From: DATKQY01 sp035532475
Lineage (GTDB): Bacteria; Actinomycetota; Acidimicrobiia; Acidimicrobiales; Bog-793
NCBI GenBank assembly: GCA_035532475.1
Contig: DATKQY010000064.1
Location: 1-64,000, forward strand
Length of the DNA stretch: 64,000 nt
Reading direction: 5' to 3'
Below are positions 14,820 through 23,484 of this stretch, in pieces (position 1 is the stretch's first letter; each line of letters starts with the position of its first letter). The notes under the pieces are model-generated. The model saw nothing but the letters and a program-made list of their open reading frames with translations, ran no database searches and had not been told where the DNA came from. The position numbers and the translations under genes are program-made.

Positions 14820-15866
14820 TCACGAGGACACCTCGACGACCACCTTCACGTCGTCGGGCCGGCGCTCGAGCGCCTCGTGGAACTGCTCGAGCGGGACCCG
14901 GCGCGAGATGAGCTTCGCGAGCCAGTCGTGGTCGGCCGCCCCGAGCGCCTTCGCCCCCGCCTCGTAGTGGCGGCGGTTGGCGTTCACCGACCCGAACACG
15001 CTCTTGTTGCCGAGCACCGCGGAGCGGGCGACGGCGCCGAGGTCGAGCTCGGTGGTCGTCCCCGTCGGGGAGACGCCCGTCAGGCAGAGCACGCCGCCCG
15101 TGCCGAGTGCGGCGAGCGAGTCGGCGACGAGGCTCGGCACGCCGGTGCATTCGACGATGATGTCGGGGTCGGGGCAGGCGTCGGCGAGCTTGCCCGTGTG
15201 GTACGCGGCACCGAGCGCCCGGACGAGGTCGGGCTTCGTCCCCTGCTCGACCCGGTCGATCACATGCACCTCGAGCCCCTTTTGCATGCCGAGAAGCGCC
15301 GCGAGGATCCCGATCGGCCCGGCGCCGACGACGAGCGCGGTCCGCGGTCGCCAGGTGACGCGGTTGCCGACCTCCTCGGCCTGCTCCCACGCCTTTGCCA
15401 CGACCGTGGTCGGCTCGAGCAAGACGCCGAGCTCGCCGAGGCCCCGGTCGACGGCGACGAGCGCGTCCGGCTGCACGCGGTACCGCTCGCGCATGAAACC
15501 GTCCAGCTCCTTGATGCCGTGCTCGGTGTACTGGCCGTTGCGGCACTCGTCCCACTCGCCCGCGCCGCACGAGTAGCACGGGACCGGGTCGGGCCGGCGG
15601 ACGATCGCCACGACGAGATCGCCCGTGGCGAAGCCCGATCCGCTCGGCGCGTCCACGACCCGTCCGAGCGACTCGTGGCCGAGCACGAGGCGGTCCCGTC
15701 CCGGCGGCGCCCATCCGTAGTCGCCGGAGACGATCTCGATGTCGGTGCCGCAGACGCCGACGGCGATGGTCTCGACGAGGACCGGGCCCTCAGATTCGTC
15801 GGGCTCGGGGACGTCCGTCACCTCGGCGGACGACGCGTGCCTGGGTCGGACCGTGATCGCTCGCAT
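14820..15866 (-). CDS. gdh: Glucose 1-dehydrogenase (zinc-dependent, archaeal type)
   Basis: 348 residues from ATG at 15866, preceded by GGAGGAGGAA. It belongs to the medium-chain dehydrogenases. Catalytic zinc ligands are C39 and H64/E65; structural-zinc cysteines lie near C97, C100 and C108. The signature EPTTVVAKAWEQ and the Rossmann motif VVGAGPIGIL are typical of Haloferax/Sulfolobus-type glucose dehydrogenase, which oxidises glucose to gluconolactone with NAD(P)+ as the first step of a non-phosphorylative Entner-Doudoroff route. It lies between a GH15 glucosidase and an MBL hydrolase on the same strand. Preference for another aldose is possible. Confidence 0.85.
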   Translation of the reverse strand: MRAITVRPRHASSAEVTDVPEPDESEGPVLVETIAVGVCGTDIEIVSGDYGWAPPGRDRLVLGHESLGRVVDAPSGSGFATGDLVVAIVRRPDPVPCYSCGAGEWDECRNGQYTEHGIKELDGFMRERYRVQPDALVAVDRGLGELGVLLEPTTVVAKAWEQAEEVGNRVTWRPRTALVVGAGPIGILAALLGMQKGLEVHVIDRVEQGTKPDLVRALGAAYHTGKLADACPDPDIIVECTGVPSLVADSLAALGTGGVLCLTGVSPTGTTTELDLGAVARSAVLGNKSVFGSVNANRRHYEAGAKALGAADHDWLAKLISRRVPLEQFHEALERRPDDVKVVVEVSS

Positions 15867-15913
15867 CGGGTTGGTTCCTCCTCCGTGGGACGTACGCGTC
15901 GCGCCGGGAGCGC

Positions 15914-17827
15914 TCAGTCGTGGCGAAGCCGGCGCAGCCTCCGCTTGAGGTGGGACGCGTGCGCCCGGCTCCGGTGGCTCGTGTCCACCCGGTGCCCCTT
16001 GATGCGGTCCTGGTGCGTCATCCCTTCGGTCCAGGGCTGGGACGCCGAAAGGTTCACCGCCGAGTTGATGAGCGAGATGTGCGAGAACGCCTGGGGGAAG
16101 TTGCCGACCAGACGCTTGGCGACCGGGTCGTACTCCTCGGAGAGCAGCCCGAGATCGTTGCGCAACGAGACGAGACGCTCGAACATGGCGACGGCGTCGT
16201 CGTGTCGGCCGATCAGCTGCAGGTTGTCGACGAACCAGAACGAGCAGGCGAGAAAGGCGCCCTCTCGTCCTTCCAGCCCGTCGACGTGCCCGGCGTTCTC
16301 AGCGTCGTAACGGAGGACGAACCCGTCCTCGGTGAGGTCGCGCTCGATTGCGTTCACCGTGCCGACGACCCTCGGGTCCTTCGGCGGGAGGAAGCCGACG
16401 AGCGGGACCATGAGCACGCTTGCGTCGAGCTCACGCGAGCCGTAGTACTGCGTGAAGGTCTGGCGCTCGGCGTCGTAGCCCTTCTCGAGCACCTCGGCGT
16501 GGATCTCCGCACGGACCTGGCGCCAGCGATCCACCGGGCCCTCGAGGCCGAACTCCTCGACGTCGCGCACGGCCCGGTCCATCGCCACCCACGCCATGAC
16601 CTTCGAGTGGGTGAAGTTGCGCCGCGGGCCGCGCACCTCCCAGATGCCGTCGTCGGGCTGGCGCCAGCCGTCCTCGAGGAACTCCAGCAGCGTCTGCTCG
16701 AGCGGCCAGGCCGGGCCGGGGTCCATCCCGCCGCGGCGCGACTCGTGCAGCGCCGACATGACCTCCCCGTAGACGTCGAGCTGGAACTGGCCGGCCGCCG
16801 CGTTGCCGATCCGGACCGGGCGCGAGCCTTCGTAGCCACCGAGCCATTCGAGCTCGCGCTCGGACAGGTTCCGCTCACCGGCGGGGCCGTACATGATCTG
16901 CAGCTTCGACGGCTCCCCTGCCACCGCGCGCAGCAGCCAGTCCCGCCAGGCCACCGCCTCCTCGTAGTAGCCGGCGACCATCAACGCGCTCAGTGTCAAG
17001 GTGGCGTCGCGAAGCCAGCAGAAGCGGTAGTCCCAGTTGCGCACGCCGCCGAGCGTCTCGGGCAGCGCCGACGTCGCGGCGGCGACGATGCCGCCGGTGG
17101 GCGCGTACGTCAGCGCCTTCAAGGTGATCACCGAGCGCATGATGGCGTCGCGCCACGGACCGTCCGGCGCCACCGCGAGCGACGACCAGTCCTCCCACCA
17201 CTTGGTGGTGTCGTCGACGCCGTAGTGGCCGTCGAGCGGGCGCGGCGGCTGGAGGTGCGACGGGTACCAGGCGAGGACGAACGGCACCCGCTGCCCCTCG
17301 GAGACGACGAACTCGGCGACCGTCGTCATCTCCTCGCCGCGGGCGTGCACCGGCGTCCAAAGCGCGAGGGCGTCAGGCCCGGCGGTCGCCGTGAGCAGGC
17401 CGTCGCGCCGGCGCACCCACGGGACGATGTTGCCGTAGCCGAAGCGGATGCTCAGGTCCATCCGCATCTCGACCCGCCCGGAGACGCACTCGACGAGCCG
17501 CACCACCTCGGGGGTGTCCTCGCGCACCGGCATGCAGTCCGTGACGCGCACGGTTCCCGACGCCACGCTGAACTCCGTCTCGAGCACGAGCGTGTCGTCG
17601 CGGTAGCGACGCCGCGTCGCCATGAGCGGCGGCCCGTGGCCGGGCCGCGGGCTCTCCGCGGGCGCGAGCCTCCAGTAGCCGTTCGACTCGTCCCCGACGA
17701 GACGGGCGAAGCAGGCCTCTGAGTCGAAGCGGGGCAGGCACAGCCAGTCGATGGACCCGTCACGCCCGACGATGGCCGCGGTGTGGGTGTCGCCGATGAC
17801 TCCGTAGTCCTCGATCTGCAATGCCAC
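15914..17827 (-). CDS. Glycoside hydrolase family 15 (glucoamylase/trehalase-like)
   Basis: 637 residues. The N-terminal beta domain (IEDYGVIGDTHTAAIVGRDG, then SIDWLCLPRF) precedes an (alpha/alpha)6 barrel with NWDYRFCWLRDATLTLSAL and IMYGPAGERNLSERELEWL, the layout of actinobacterial GH15 trehalases and glucoamylases. It releases glucose by inversion; in mycobacteria this type is a trehalase, so both substrates are plausible. The GTG at 17827 gives the conserved N-terminus. There is no signal peptide, so it acts in the cytoplasm. The glucose dehydrogenase gene follows after 47 bp, suggesting that glucose produced here is oxidised directly. Confidence 0.92.
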   Translation of the reverse strand: MALQIEDYGVIGDTHTAAIVGRDGSIDWLCLPRFDSEACFARLVGDESNGYWRLAPAESPRPGHGPPLMATRRRYRDDTLVLETEFSVASGTVRVTDCMPVREDTPEVVRLVECVSGRVEMRMDLSIRFGYGNIVPWVRRRDGLLTATAGPDALALWTPVHARGEEMTTVAEFVVSEGQRVPFVLAWYPSHLQPPRPLDGHYGVDDTTKWWEDWSSLAVAPDGPWRDAIMRSVITLKALTYAPTGGIVAAATSALPETLGGVRNWDYRFCWLRDATLTLSALMVAGYYEEAVAWRDWLLRAVAGEPSKLQIMYGPAGERNLSERELEWLGGYEGSRPVRIGNAAAGQFQLDVYGEVMSALHESRRGGMDPGPAWPLEQTLLEFLEDGWRQPDDGIWEVRGPRRNFTHSKVMAWVAMDRAVRDVEEFGLEGPVDRWRQVRAEIHAEVLEKGYDAERQTFTQYYGSRELDASVLMVPLVGFLPPKDPRVVGTVNAIERDLTEDGFVLRYDAENAGHVDGLEGREGAFLACSFWFVDNLQLIGRHDDAVAMFERLVSLRNDLGLLSEEYDPVAKRLVGNFPQAFSHISLINSAVNLSASQPWTEGMTHQDRIKGHRVDTSHRSRAHASHLKRRLRRLRHD

Positions 17828-17900
17828 GGGCCCATCATTGCCGACCCGGTGCGCGCCGTGCCCCCGCGGCCGCCGCGTGCGGCCGCCCGCTGCGTGCGCG

Positions 17901-19073
17901 TCAGCCCGTGCAGCCGTCGGTGCCGGTGGCGACCGGGTGCGCCTCCGCCCGGTGGAGGCGTTGGACGACGCCCGGCGAGGCCAGCGCGTAGCCGATGTCC
18001 GGATTCGAGGCCGAGCGCGAGAAGACCACCCCGATGACCTCGCCGCCCGGCGTGACCAGGGGACCGCCCGAGTTGCCCGGCCGCACGACCGCCTGGAGCG
18101 AGTACACGGTGCGGATGGTCAACGCGTTGCCATAGATGTCGCGCCCTTCGGCGTCGAAGCGGGCGAAGATCCCGGCGCGGTCGGAGGTGAAGTTGCCGCC
18201 TCCGGGGTAGCCGAGGACGACGGCCGCCGTCCCGCGCTCGACGAAGTTGGGATCGATCCTGAGCGGCGGGACCCCGAGGGCGGGCGTCTGCAGGATCGCG
18301 AGGTCAAAGCGCGGGTCGAAGAAGACGGGCACGGCGCGCAGCACCCGGCCGTCGGGCAGGTCGACCGAGATGTCCGAGGTTCCTGCCACGACGTGAGCGT
18401 TCGTCACGACGAGGTCCGGGGACGCGACGAAGCCCGAGCCCTCCTGCTCCTGGCCGCAGCCGATCGCGACGACCTTCACCGTCGCCCCGCCCGCCCGCGC
18501 GACGGCGCTTTGCAGCTGGGCGGCGGAGGGGAGCGACACCGGGCCGTCGTTCTCCGGGAGGATGTTCACGAGCACCTGGGGGAAGCCGCTCGTCGACAGG
18601 TAGCGCTGCACCGCGGCGAAGGCGTCGGGGACGGGCGGCAGCACCGCCTCGACGCCGCGGATGATCCTCGAGTCGGCGATCTGGCGCGAGACGGCGGGGA
18701 ACGCGCTGTTCACGAGGATCGACGCGAACAGCCAGCAGACGACGAGCGTGCCCGCGATCGCGATGAGCGCCCCGCCCGCCGCGTCGAGCGGGCCGAAGCG
18801 GAACTGGCGCAGCACCCGCCAGGCGCGCACGCCGAGCTGACGACCCAGCCCGGCGACGAGCGTCGCCGGGACCATCAAGAGCACCAGCGCGACGAAGGTC
18901 TTCAGGAGCTGGCCGTGCACGTGCGGCTCGACGAGGGCGACGAGGACGGCGCCGAACACCAGGCCGAGGAGGAAGCCGCAGAAGGAGACCAGCTGGATCG
19001 CCGCGCCGAGCCGCAGACCGCGGGTCGCGGCGAGCACCACGAGCAGGACGACCACAACGTCGAGGACGTCCAC
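17901..19073 (-). CDS. marP: MarP-type membrane serine protease
   Basis: 390 residues. About four N-terminal membrane segments (1-125) form a CvpA/colicin V production-like domain. They are followed by a periplasmic trypsin-like protease with H227 (TNAHVVAG), D257 (DPRFDLAI) and S335 (RPGNSGGPL). Spacing is close to mycobacterial MarP, which protects against acid stress by activating a peptidoglycan hydrolase. Cysteines at 206 and near the C-terminus may pair. The GTG at 19073 directly follows the pyrE stop codon, so the two are co-translated. Confidence 0.93.
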   Translation of the reverse strand: MDVLDVVVVLLVVLAATRGLRLGAAIQLVSFCGFLLGLVFGAVLVALVEPHVHGQLLKTFVALVLLMVPATLVAGLGRQLGVRAWRVLRQFRFGPLDAAGGALIAIAGTLVVCWLFASILVNSAFPAVSRQIADSRIIRGVEAVLPPVPDAFAAVQRYLSTSGFPQVLVNILPENDGPVSLPSAAQLQSAVARAGGATVKVVAIGCGQEQEGSGFVASPDLVVTNAHVVAGTSDISVDLPDGRVLRAVPVFFDPRFDLAILQTPALGVPPLRIDPNFVERGTAAVVLGYPGGGNFTSDRAGIFARFDAEGRDIYGNALTIRTVYSLQAVVRPGNSGGPLVTPGGEVIGVVFSRSASNPDIGYALASPGVVQRLHRAEAHPVATGTDGCTG

Positions 19074-19781
19074 CTATCCGGGGTCGCCCCCCCGGTCCCC
19101 ACCGTCGCCGGGGGCACGGCCGTCGCCGGCGTGCCCGGCGGCGACGGCCGTGCCGGGCCCCTCGGCGGGCGGGGAGCCGATCGGCTCGATGCCGAGGTCG
19201 TGGTAGGTGAGGATCGGTGAGTAGCGGATTCCCATCGCGCGAAAGCGCGCCGCGGCGGCGTCCCCCCGGTCGAGGAGGGTGCAGGCCAGCACGACCGTGG
19301 CGCCTGCGTCGAGCACGACCTCGAGGGCCTCGAGGATCGACCGGCCCGTCGAGATCGTGTCCTCGAACAGCAGCACCCGCACTCCCGGGCCGACCTCGCC
19401 GCCTTCGATCCGCTGGCGCGTCCCGTGCTGCTTCTCCGTCTTTCGGACCGAGAACCACGCCCGGCCCGACAGCAGGGCCACGGCATGGGCGACCGGGTCG
19501 GCGCCCATCGTCATCCCCCCGACGACGTCGAAGTCGACACCGAGGGAGGCGGCGTGGGCGATGACGGCCTCGGCGCCGAGGCGGAGGTCGGCGCCGAGCG
19601 CCACGCAGCGCCGCAGATCCACGTAGTCGCGGCTCGTCCCGCCCGAGGAGAGCTGGAAGGGCTCGGCACGGCGCGTGTAGCCGCGGTCGAGGACGAGTCC
19701 GAGGAGACGGGCGCGCAGCGTGCCGGCATCCGTCGGAGGCGGCACGGGACCGTCGTGCTCGGGCGTGGTCGTTCCGGCCAT
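19074..19781 (-). CDS. pyrE: Orotate phosphoribosyltransferase
   Basis: 235 residues from ATG at 19779-19781. The PRPP-binding motif is VLLFEDTISTGRSILEAL; SVRKTEKQHGTRQRIEGG is the flexible catalytic loop. It makes orotidine 5'-phosphate in pyrimidine synthesis. A 35-residue Gly/Pro/Asp-rich tail lies beyond the domain. A TACACT hexamer 11 bases before the start suggests a very short leader. It is coupled to marP, which starts at the base after its stop. Confidence 0.93.
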   Translation of the reverse strand: MAGTTTPEHDGPVPPPTDAGTLRARLLGLVLDRGYTRRAEPFQLSSGGTSRDYVDLRRCVALGADLRLGAEAVIAHAASLGVDFDVVGGMTMGADPVAHAVALLSGRAWFSVRKTEKQHGTRQRIEGGEVGPGVRVLLFEDTISTGRSILEALEVVLDAGATVVLACTLLDRGDAAAARFRAMGIRYSPILTYHDLGIEPIGSPPAEGPGTAVAAGHAGDGRAPGDGGDRGGDPG

Positions 19782-19845
19782 GGGTCGACGCGAGTGTAGG
19801 GCCGGGCGGCGCGCCAGGGGCGGTGCCGCGCCGACGGCCGGCGGT

Positions 19846-20604
19846 CTAGCGGCGGTCGTTGAAGCGGTAGCCGACGCCGCGGATCGTCACGATGTGCGTC
19901 GGCTCGTCCGGGTCCGGCTCGATCCGGGAGCGCAGCCGCCCGACGAGCGTGGCGACGATGCGGGGGTCGCCCTCGTAGTCGAGCCCCCAGACGCGCTCGA
20001 GGAGCGCCTCGCGGGTGACGACGCGCCCGGCGTGCACCAGGAGCTCGCGCAGCAGCTGGAACTCCCGCAACGGGAGCTCCACCTCGACGTCGCGGACGAA
20101 GACCTCGTGGCGCTCGGGGTCGAGGACCACGTCGCCGACGCGCAGCACGCCGTCGCCGACGGACGGCGAGCGGTACGCCCCCTCGTGGCCGACCGTCGCC
20201 TCGGCGGGGACGCGCCGGCGCCGCAGCAGCGCGCCGATGCGCGCGACGAGCTCGCGCATTCGGTACGGCTTCGGAACGTAGTCGTCGGCCCCGACCTCGA
20301 TGCCGACGACGACGTCGAGCTCCTCGCCGCGCGAGCTCACCATGATGATCGGGGTGTCGACGCCGCGCGAGCGGAGCTCACGGCAGATCTCGATGCCCGA
20401 GGTCCCGGGCAGCATCACGTCGAGGAGGATCACGTCCGGGCGGATCCGGTCGTAGGCGTCCACGGCGTCGCGACCGTCGCGCACGGCGGTGACGGCGAGC
20501 CCCTCGCGTTCGAGGCCGATCGTGAGCGCGAGGAGGTGCGACTCGTCGTCTTCGACGACGAGGACCCTAGGCCACTCCGACCGCTCGCTCTTCGTCAACG
20601 CCAT
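19846..20604 (-). CDS. OmpR-family response regulator, orphan (RegX3-like)
   Basis: 252 residues from ATG at 20604 behind AGGTGG. Receiver with VVEDDE acidic pair, phospho-acceptor D62 (LLDVMLPGTSG), Ser switch in MVSSRGEE and Lys in VPKPYRM; then a winged helix (ELPLREFQLLRELLVHAGRV, ending TIRGVGYRFND). Overall it resembles RegX3-type phosphate regulators. No kinase gene is adjacent on either side, so its partner lies elsewhere. A longer upstream frame lacks domain sequence. Confidence 0.9.
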   Translation of the reverse strand: MALTKSERSEWPRVLVVEDDESHLLALTIGLEREGLAVTAVRDGRDAVDAYDRIRPDVILLDVMLPGTSGIEICRELRSRGVDTPIIMVSSRGEELDVVVGIEVGADDYVPKPYRMRELVARIGALLRRRRVPAEATVGHEGAYRSPSVGDGVLRVGDVVLDPERHEVFVRDVEVELPLREFQLLRELLVHAGRVVTREALLERVWGLDYEGDPRIVATLVGRLRSRIEPDPDEPTHIVTIRGVGYRFNDRR

Positions 20605-20860
20605 TCGGCCACCTGAGGCTCGCATCCAGGGCGAGGAGCGCCCTCTCCGATGGTGGCGGCAGCCGATGACGCGACTGCGAGGGGACGGTGAACGGCACAT
20701 GACGGAGGGACGAATTCTCGGGAACGACTTCGCGGCGCGGAATCCCCCGCCCACCGGCTCGCCTCCGGGCCGTACGCGCCGCGCCGCCGGTCGCGTGGCA
20801 CCGGATCGACTATGAACGCGCGGACGCGTGCCGGCGTCCCGCGCGACTGGAGGAGGGGCG

Positions 20861-22102
20861 GTGCACGCCGTCGTCAGCATCGGGCTGCTCATTGTCGCCG
20901 TCGCCGGCCTGCTCACGCCGCGGCTGCGCCAGGTGCAGTGGCTCGTCCCGGTGGTGCTCGCCGGCGTCGCCGTGGCGGGCGGCATCGCCTCGGCGGCCGT
21001 CGCCTGGGACGCCGTCCGACCCCTGCTCGCCCCGCTCGCGTTCGTGCTGCTGGCCGTGCCGATGGCGGTGATGCTCGACCGCTACGGCCTGTTCGAGGAG
21101 CTCGCCCAGGTCGTGGCCGGCGGCCGGCGCTACCTCGGGGGCCTGTGGGTACTCGCGGCGCTCGTCACCGCCTTGTTGAACCTCGACGCGGCGGTGGTGC
21201 TCCTGTCGCCGCTCTACGTGCGCATCGCCGAGCGCCGGGAGGCGTCGCGGCTCGCGCTCGCGCTCCAGCCCGCCCTGCTCTCCGGGCTCGCCTCCTCGGC
21301 GCTGCCGATCTCGAACCTCACGAACCTCATCGCCGTCGGCCGCCTGCACCTGTCGACGTGGGGGTTCGTCGAGCACCTCGGGCTGCCGACGGCGGTGGCG
21401 AGCGGGGTCGGCTGGCTCGCGTACCGCGCGAGCCTCGGCCGCATCGTCGCCGCCGAGGCGGCGATCGTCGAGCGCGCGCCCGAGCTCGGCAGGGAGGCGC
21501 CGCGCGAGCCGGCGCGGCCCCGGAGCCGCACCATTCTCGTCGGCGGCGTCTTCGTCATCGTGGTCGTCGCCGGCTTCCTCGTGCTCCCGAGCTTCGGGGG
21601 AGCGCCGTGGGAGGTCGCCGGGGCGGGCGACCTCGTGCTCGCGGTGCTCACGAGGTCCGTGCCGTGGCGGGTGGCCCCGCTCGACAGCGCGGGCACCGTA
21701 CTCGGCCTCGGCGTGCTCGCGAGCGCCGCGGCGCGACACTTGCCGGTCGCGCACCTGCTGCACGGCTCGACGCCGCTCGACACGCTCGGGGTGAGCGCGC
21801 TCTCGGCGGGCGTGGCCAACGCGGTGAACAACCTCCCTGCGGTGCTCGTGGCACTCCCCGGACTCGGCCACGGGCCGTCGTGGGGCGCTTGGGCGGTGCT
21901 GCTCGGCACGAACGTCGGCCCGCTGCTCGTGCCGAGCGGCTCGCTGGCCGTCCTGTTGTGGCTGGCGACGGTGCGCCGGCTCGGCCTGGAGGTGCACGAC
22001 CGGGACTACCTCCGCCTCGGATGGCGCATCGGCCTCCCCTCGTTCGCGGCCGGGCTGGGCGCGCTCGTGCTCGTCCGCCTCGCGCTCGGGGCGTCGCACT
22101 AA
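20861..22102 (+). CDS. ArsB/SLC13-type ion transporter
   Basis: 413 residues from GTG at 20861 with GGAGGAGG upstream; an earlier GTG at 20828 lacks a site. It has about ten to eleven hydrophobic segments. LLNLDAAVVLLSPLYV, SSALPISNLTNLIAVGRLHL and ANAVNNLPAVLVAL are the paired hairpin motifs of the ArsB/NhaD/citrate superfamily. It probably moves an inorganic or carboxylic anion; no arsenic genes are nearby, so I do not call it arsB. The next gene starts 11 bp later from its own promoter. Confidence 0.85.
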   Translation: MHAVVSIGLLIVAVAGLLTPRLRQVQWLVPVVLAGVAVAGGIASAAVAWDAVRPLLAPLAFVLLAVPMAVMLDRYGLFEELAQVVAGGRRYLGGLWVLAALVTALLNLDAAVVLLSPLYVRIAERREASRLALALQPALLSGLASSALPISNLTNLIAVGRLHLSTWGFVEHLGLPTAVASGVGWLAYRASLGRIVAAEAAIVERAPELGREAPREPARPRSRTILVGGVFVIVVVAGFLVLPSFGGAPWEVAGAGDLVLAVLTRSVPWRVAPLDSAGTVLGLGVLASAAARHLPVAHLLHGSTPLDTLGVSALSAGVANAVNNLPAVLVALPGLGHGPSWGAWAVLLGTNVGPLLVPSGSLAVLLWLATVRRLGLEVHDRDYLRLGWRIGLPSFAAGLGALVLVRLALGASH

Positions 22103-22105
22103 CCT
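22100..22105 (+). promoter_or_regulatory. -10 hexamer TAACCT of the VIT1-family gene
   Basis: The hexamer overlaps the preceding stop codon and ends seven bases before the GTG at 22113, predicting a leaderless message. Confidence 0.55.
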
Positions 22106-22112
22106 CGTCGGC

Positions 22113-22898
22113 GTGGCGGCAGAACCCTCCGGGCGGAGCACGACGGCGCGGCGCCGCACGACTGCCCGCCGCGGGCACCACAACGACCTCGAGCTGCACG
22201 CCCCGGACCACACGCACCGGGACCTGCGGGGCGGGGGGCTGCGCGCCGCGGTCTTCGGCGTGAGCGACGGGCTCGTGTCCAACGTCTCGCTCGTCCTCGG
22301 CACCGCGGGCGCCCATCCCGGTGCCGGCGTCGTCCGGCTGGCGGGCCTCGCCGGGCTGCTCGGCGGCTCGTTCTCGATGGCCGCCGGCGAGTACATCTCG
22401 ATGCAGGCCCAGCGCGAGGCATTCGAGCGCGAGCTCGACATCGAGCGTGAGGAGATCCGCCGCCGGCCCGAGAGCGAGCGCCGCGAGCTCGAACGGATCT
22501 ACGAGCGGCGGGGGATCACCCCTGACGTGGCGTCCCAGCTCGCGGGCGAGCTCATGGCCGACCCGGACATCGCGTTACAGACCCACGCCAGGGAGGAGCT
22601 CGGCCTCGACCCGGAAGCCCTCGGATCGCCGGTGCAGGCCGCGCTCGCCTCGTTCGTCTCATTCGCGCTCGGCGCCTTCCTCCCCCTCGTGCCGTTCCTC
22701 GGCGGGTCCTCGGACGCGAGGTCGATCATCACCGCCGTCATCATCGCCGGCGTGGCGGCGCTCGCCATCGGCACGGCGCTGTCGTTCGTGACCGCCCGCT
22801 CCTGGCGCTTCTCGGCGCTGCGCCAGCTCGCCATCTGCGCGATCGCCGGCGCGGTCACCTACGGCATCGGCTCGGCGATCGGGGTCGCGAGCGGTTGA
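22113..22898 (+). CDS. VIT1/CCC1-family Fe/Mn transporter
   Basis: 261 residues. An N-terminal His/Arg-rich stretch (GHHNDLELHAPDHTHRD) is followed by the family segments AAVFGVSDGLVSNVSLVLG and GSFSMAAGEYISMQAQRE. A charged cytosolic metal-binding helix pair with many Glu lies between membrane segments 2 and 3. Five membrane helices in total. Relatives move Fe2+ or Mn2+ out of the cytosol. Start is GTG at 22113 with no Shine-Dalgarno. Confidence 0.92.
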   Translation: MAAEPSGRSTTARRRTTARRGHHNDLELHAPDHTHRDLRGGGLRAAVFGVSDGLVSNVSLVLGTAGAHPGAGVVRLAGLAGLLGGSFSMAAGEYISMQAQREAFERELDIEREEIRRRPESERRELERIYERRGITPDVASQLAGELMADPDIALQTHAREELGLDPEALGSPVQAALASFVSFALGAFLPLVPFLGGSSDARSIITAVIIAGVAALAIGTALSFVTARSWRFSALRQLAICAIAGAVTYGIGSAIGVASG

Positions 22899-22959
22899 GG
22901 CGCGCCGGGCCCCCACCCTCCTCGCCGACCCGGGGCCGGGTCCGCCCGGGTGCCGTCCG

Positions 22960-23484
22960 GTGAGCGCATCCGGGGGCCGGACGGTCCACCTCGTGCGCCA
23001 TGCCCACGCCCTCCCCCGGGGCTCCTGGCCGGGTCCCGACCGCGCCCGGCGGCTGAGCCCGCGCGGCGAGCGCCAGGCCGAGGCGATCGGCGAGCGCCTC
23101 GTCGCCGTGGCACCCGCGGCGATCGTCTCCAGCCCCGCGGAGCGGTGCCTGGCGACGGTCGCGCCGCTTGCCGCGCTGACGGGCCTGGCGCTCGAGGAGA
23201 CCGCGCCCCTCGAGGAGGGCGGCGACCCCGCGGTGGCGCTCGCCGACCTCGTGCGGCGCGCCGAGAAGCTCGCGCCGGGCCAGTCGCTCGTCGCCTGCAG
23301 CCACGGCGACGTCATCCACGGGATCCTCGAGGCGCTCGAGCCCGCCGGGGTGGTGGCGACGTCGGCGGCCGGCGTTCCGAAGGCCAGCACCTGGGAGCTC
23401 GCGGTTATGGACGGCTGGGTCTGCGGCGCTCGGTTCGTGGCCGCCCCGGCGCCCGGCGGCTCAGGCCTCGATCGGCAGGCCTGA
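22960..23484 (+). CDS. Histidine phosphatase family protein (SixA-like)
   Basis: 174 residues from GTG at 22960. It carries the catalytic VHLVRHAHA (RHx motif), the second phosphate-binding Arg in SSPAERCLATV and the acid/His pair in ACSHGDVIHGIL. Small phosphoglycerate-mutase-fold proteins like this dephosphorylate phosphohistidine or small phosphoesters; the substrate is unknown. It overlaps the convergent MBL-rhodanese gene by 24 bp at their 3' ends. Confidence 0.87.
   Translation: MSASGGRTVHLVRHAHALPRGSWPGPDRARRLSPRGERQAEAIGERLVAVAPAAIVSSPAERCLATVAPLAALTGLALEETAPLEEGGDPAVALADLVRRAEKLAPGQSLVACSHGDVIHGILEALEPAGVVATSAAGVPKASTWELAVMDGWVCGARFVAAPAPGGSGLDRQA

Noticed and set aside
20861..22102. 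Calling the permease an arsenite exporter
   Set aside because: The fold fits ArsB/SLC13, but no arsR, arsC or ArsA partner is adjacent; the ArsA-like pair lies 20 kb away in a different context.
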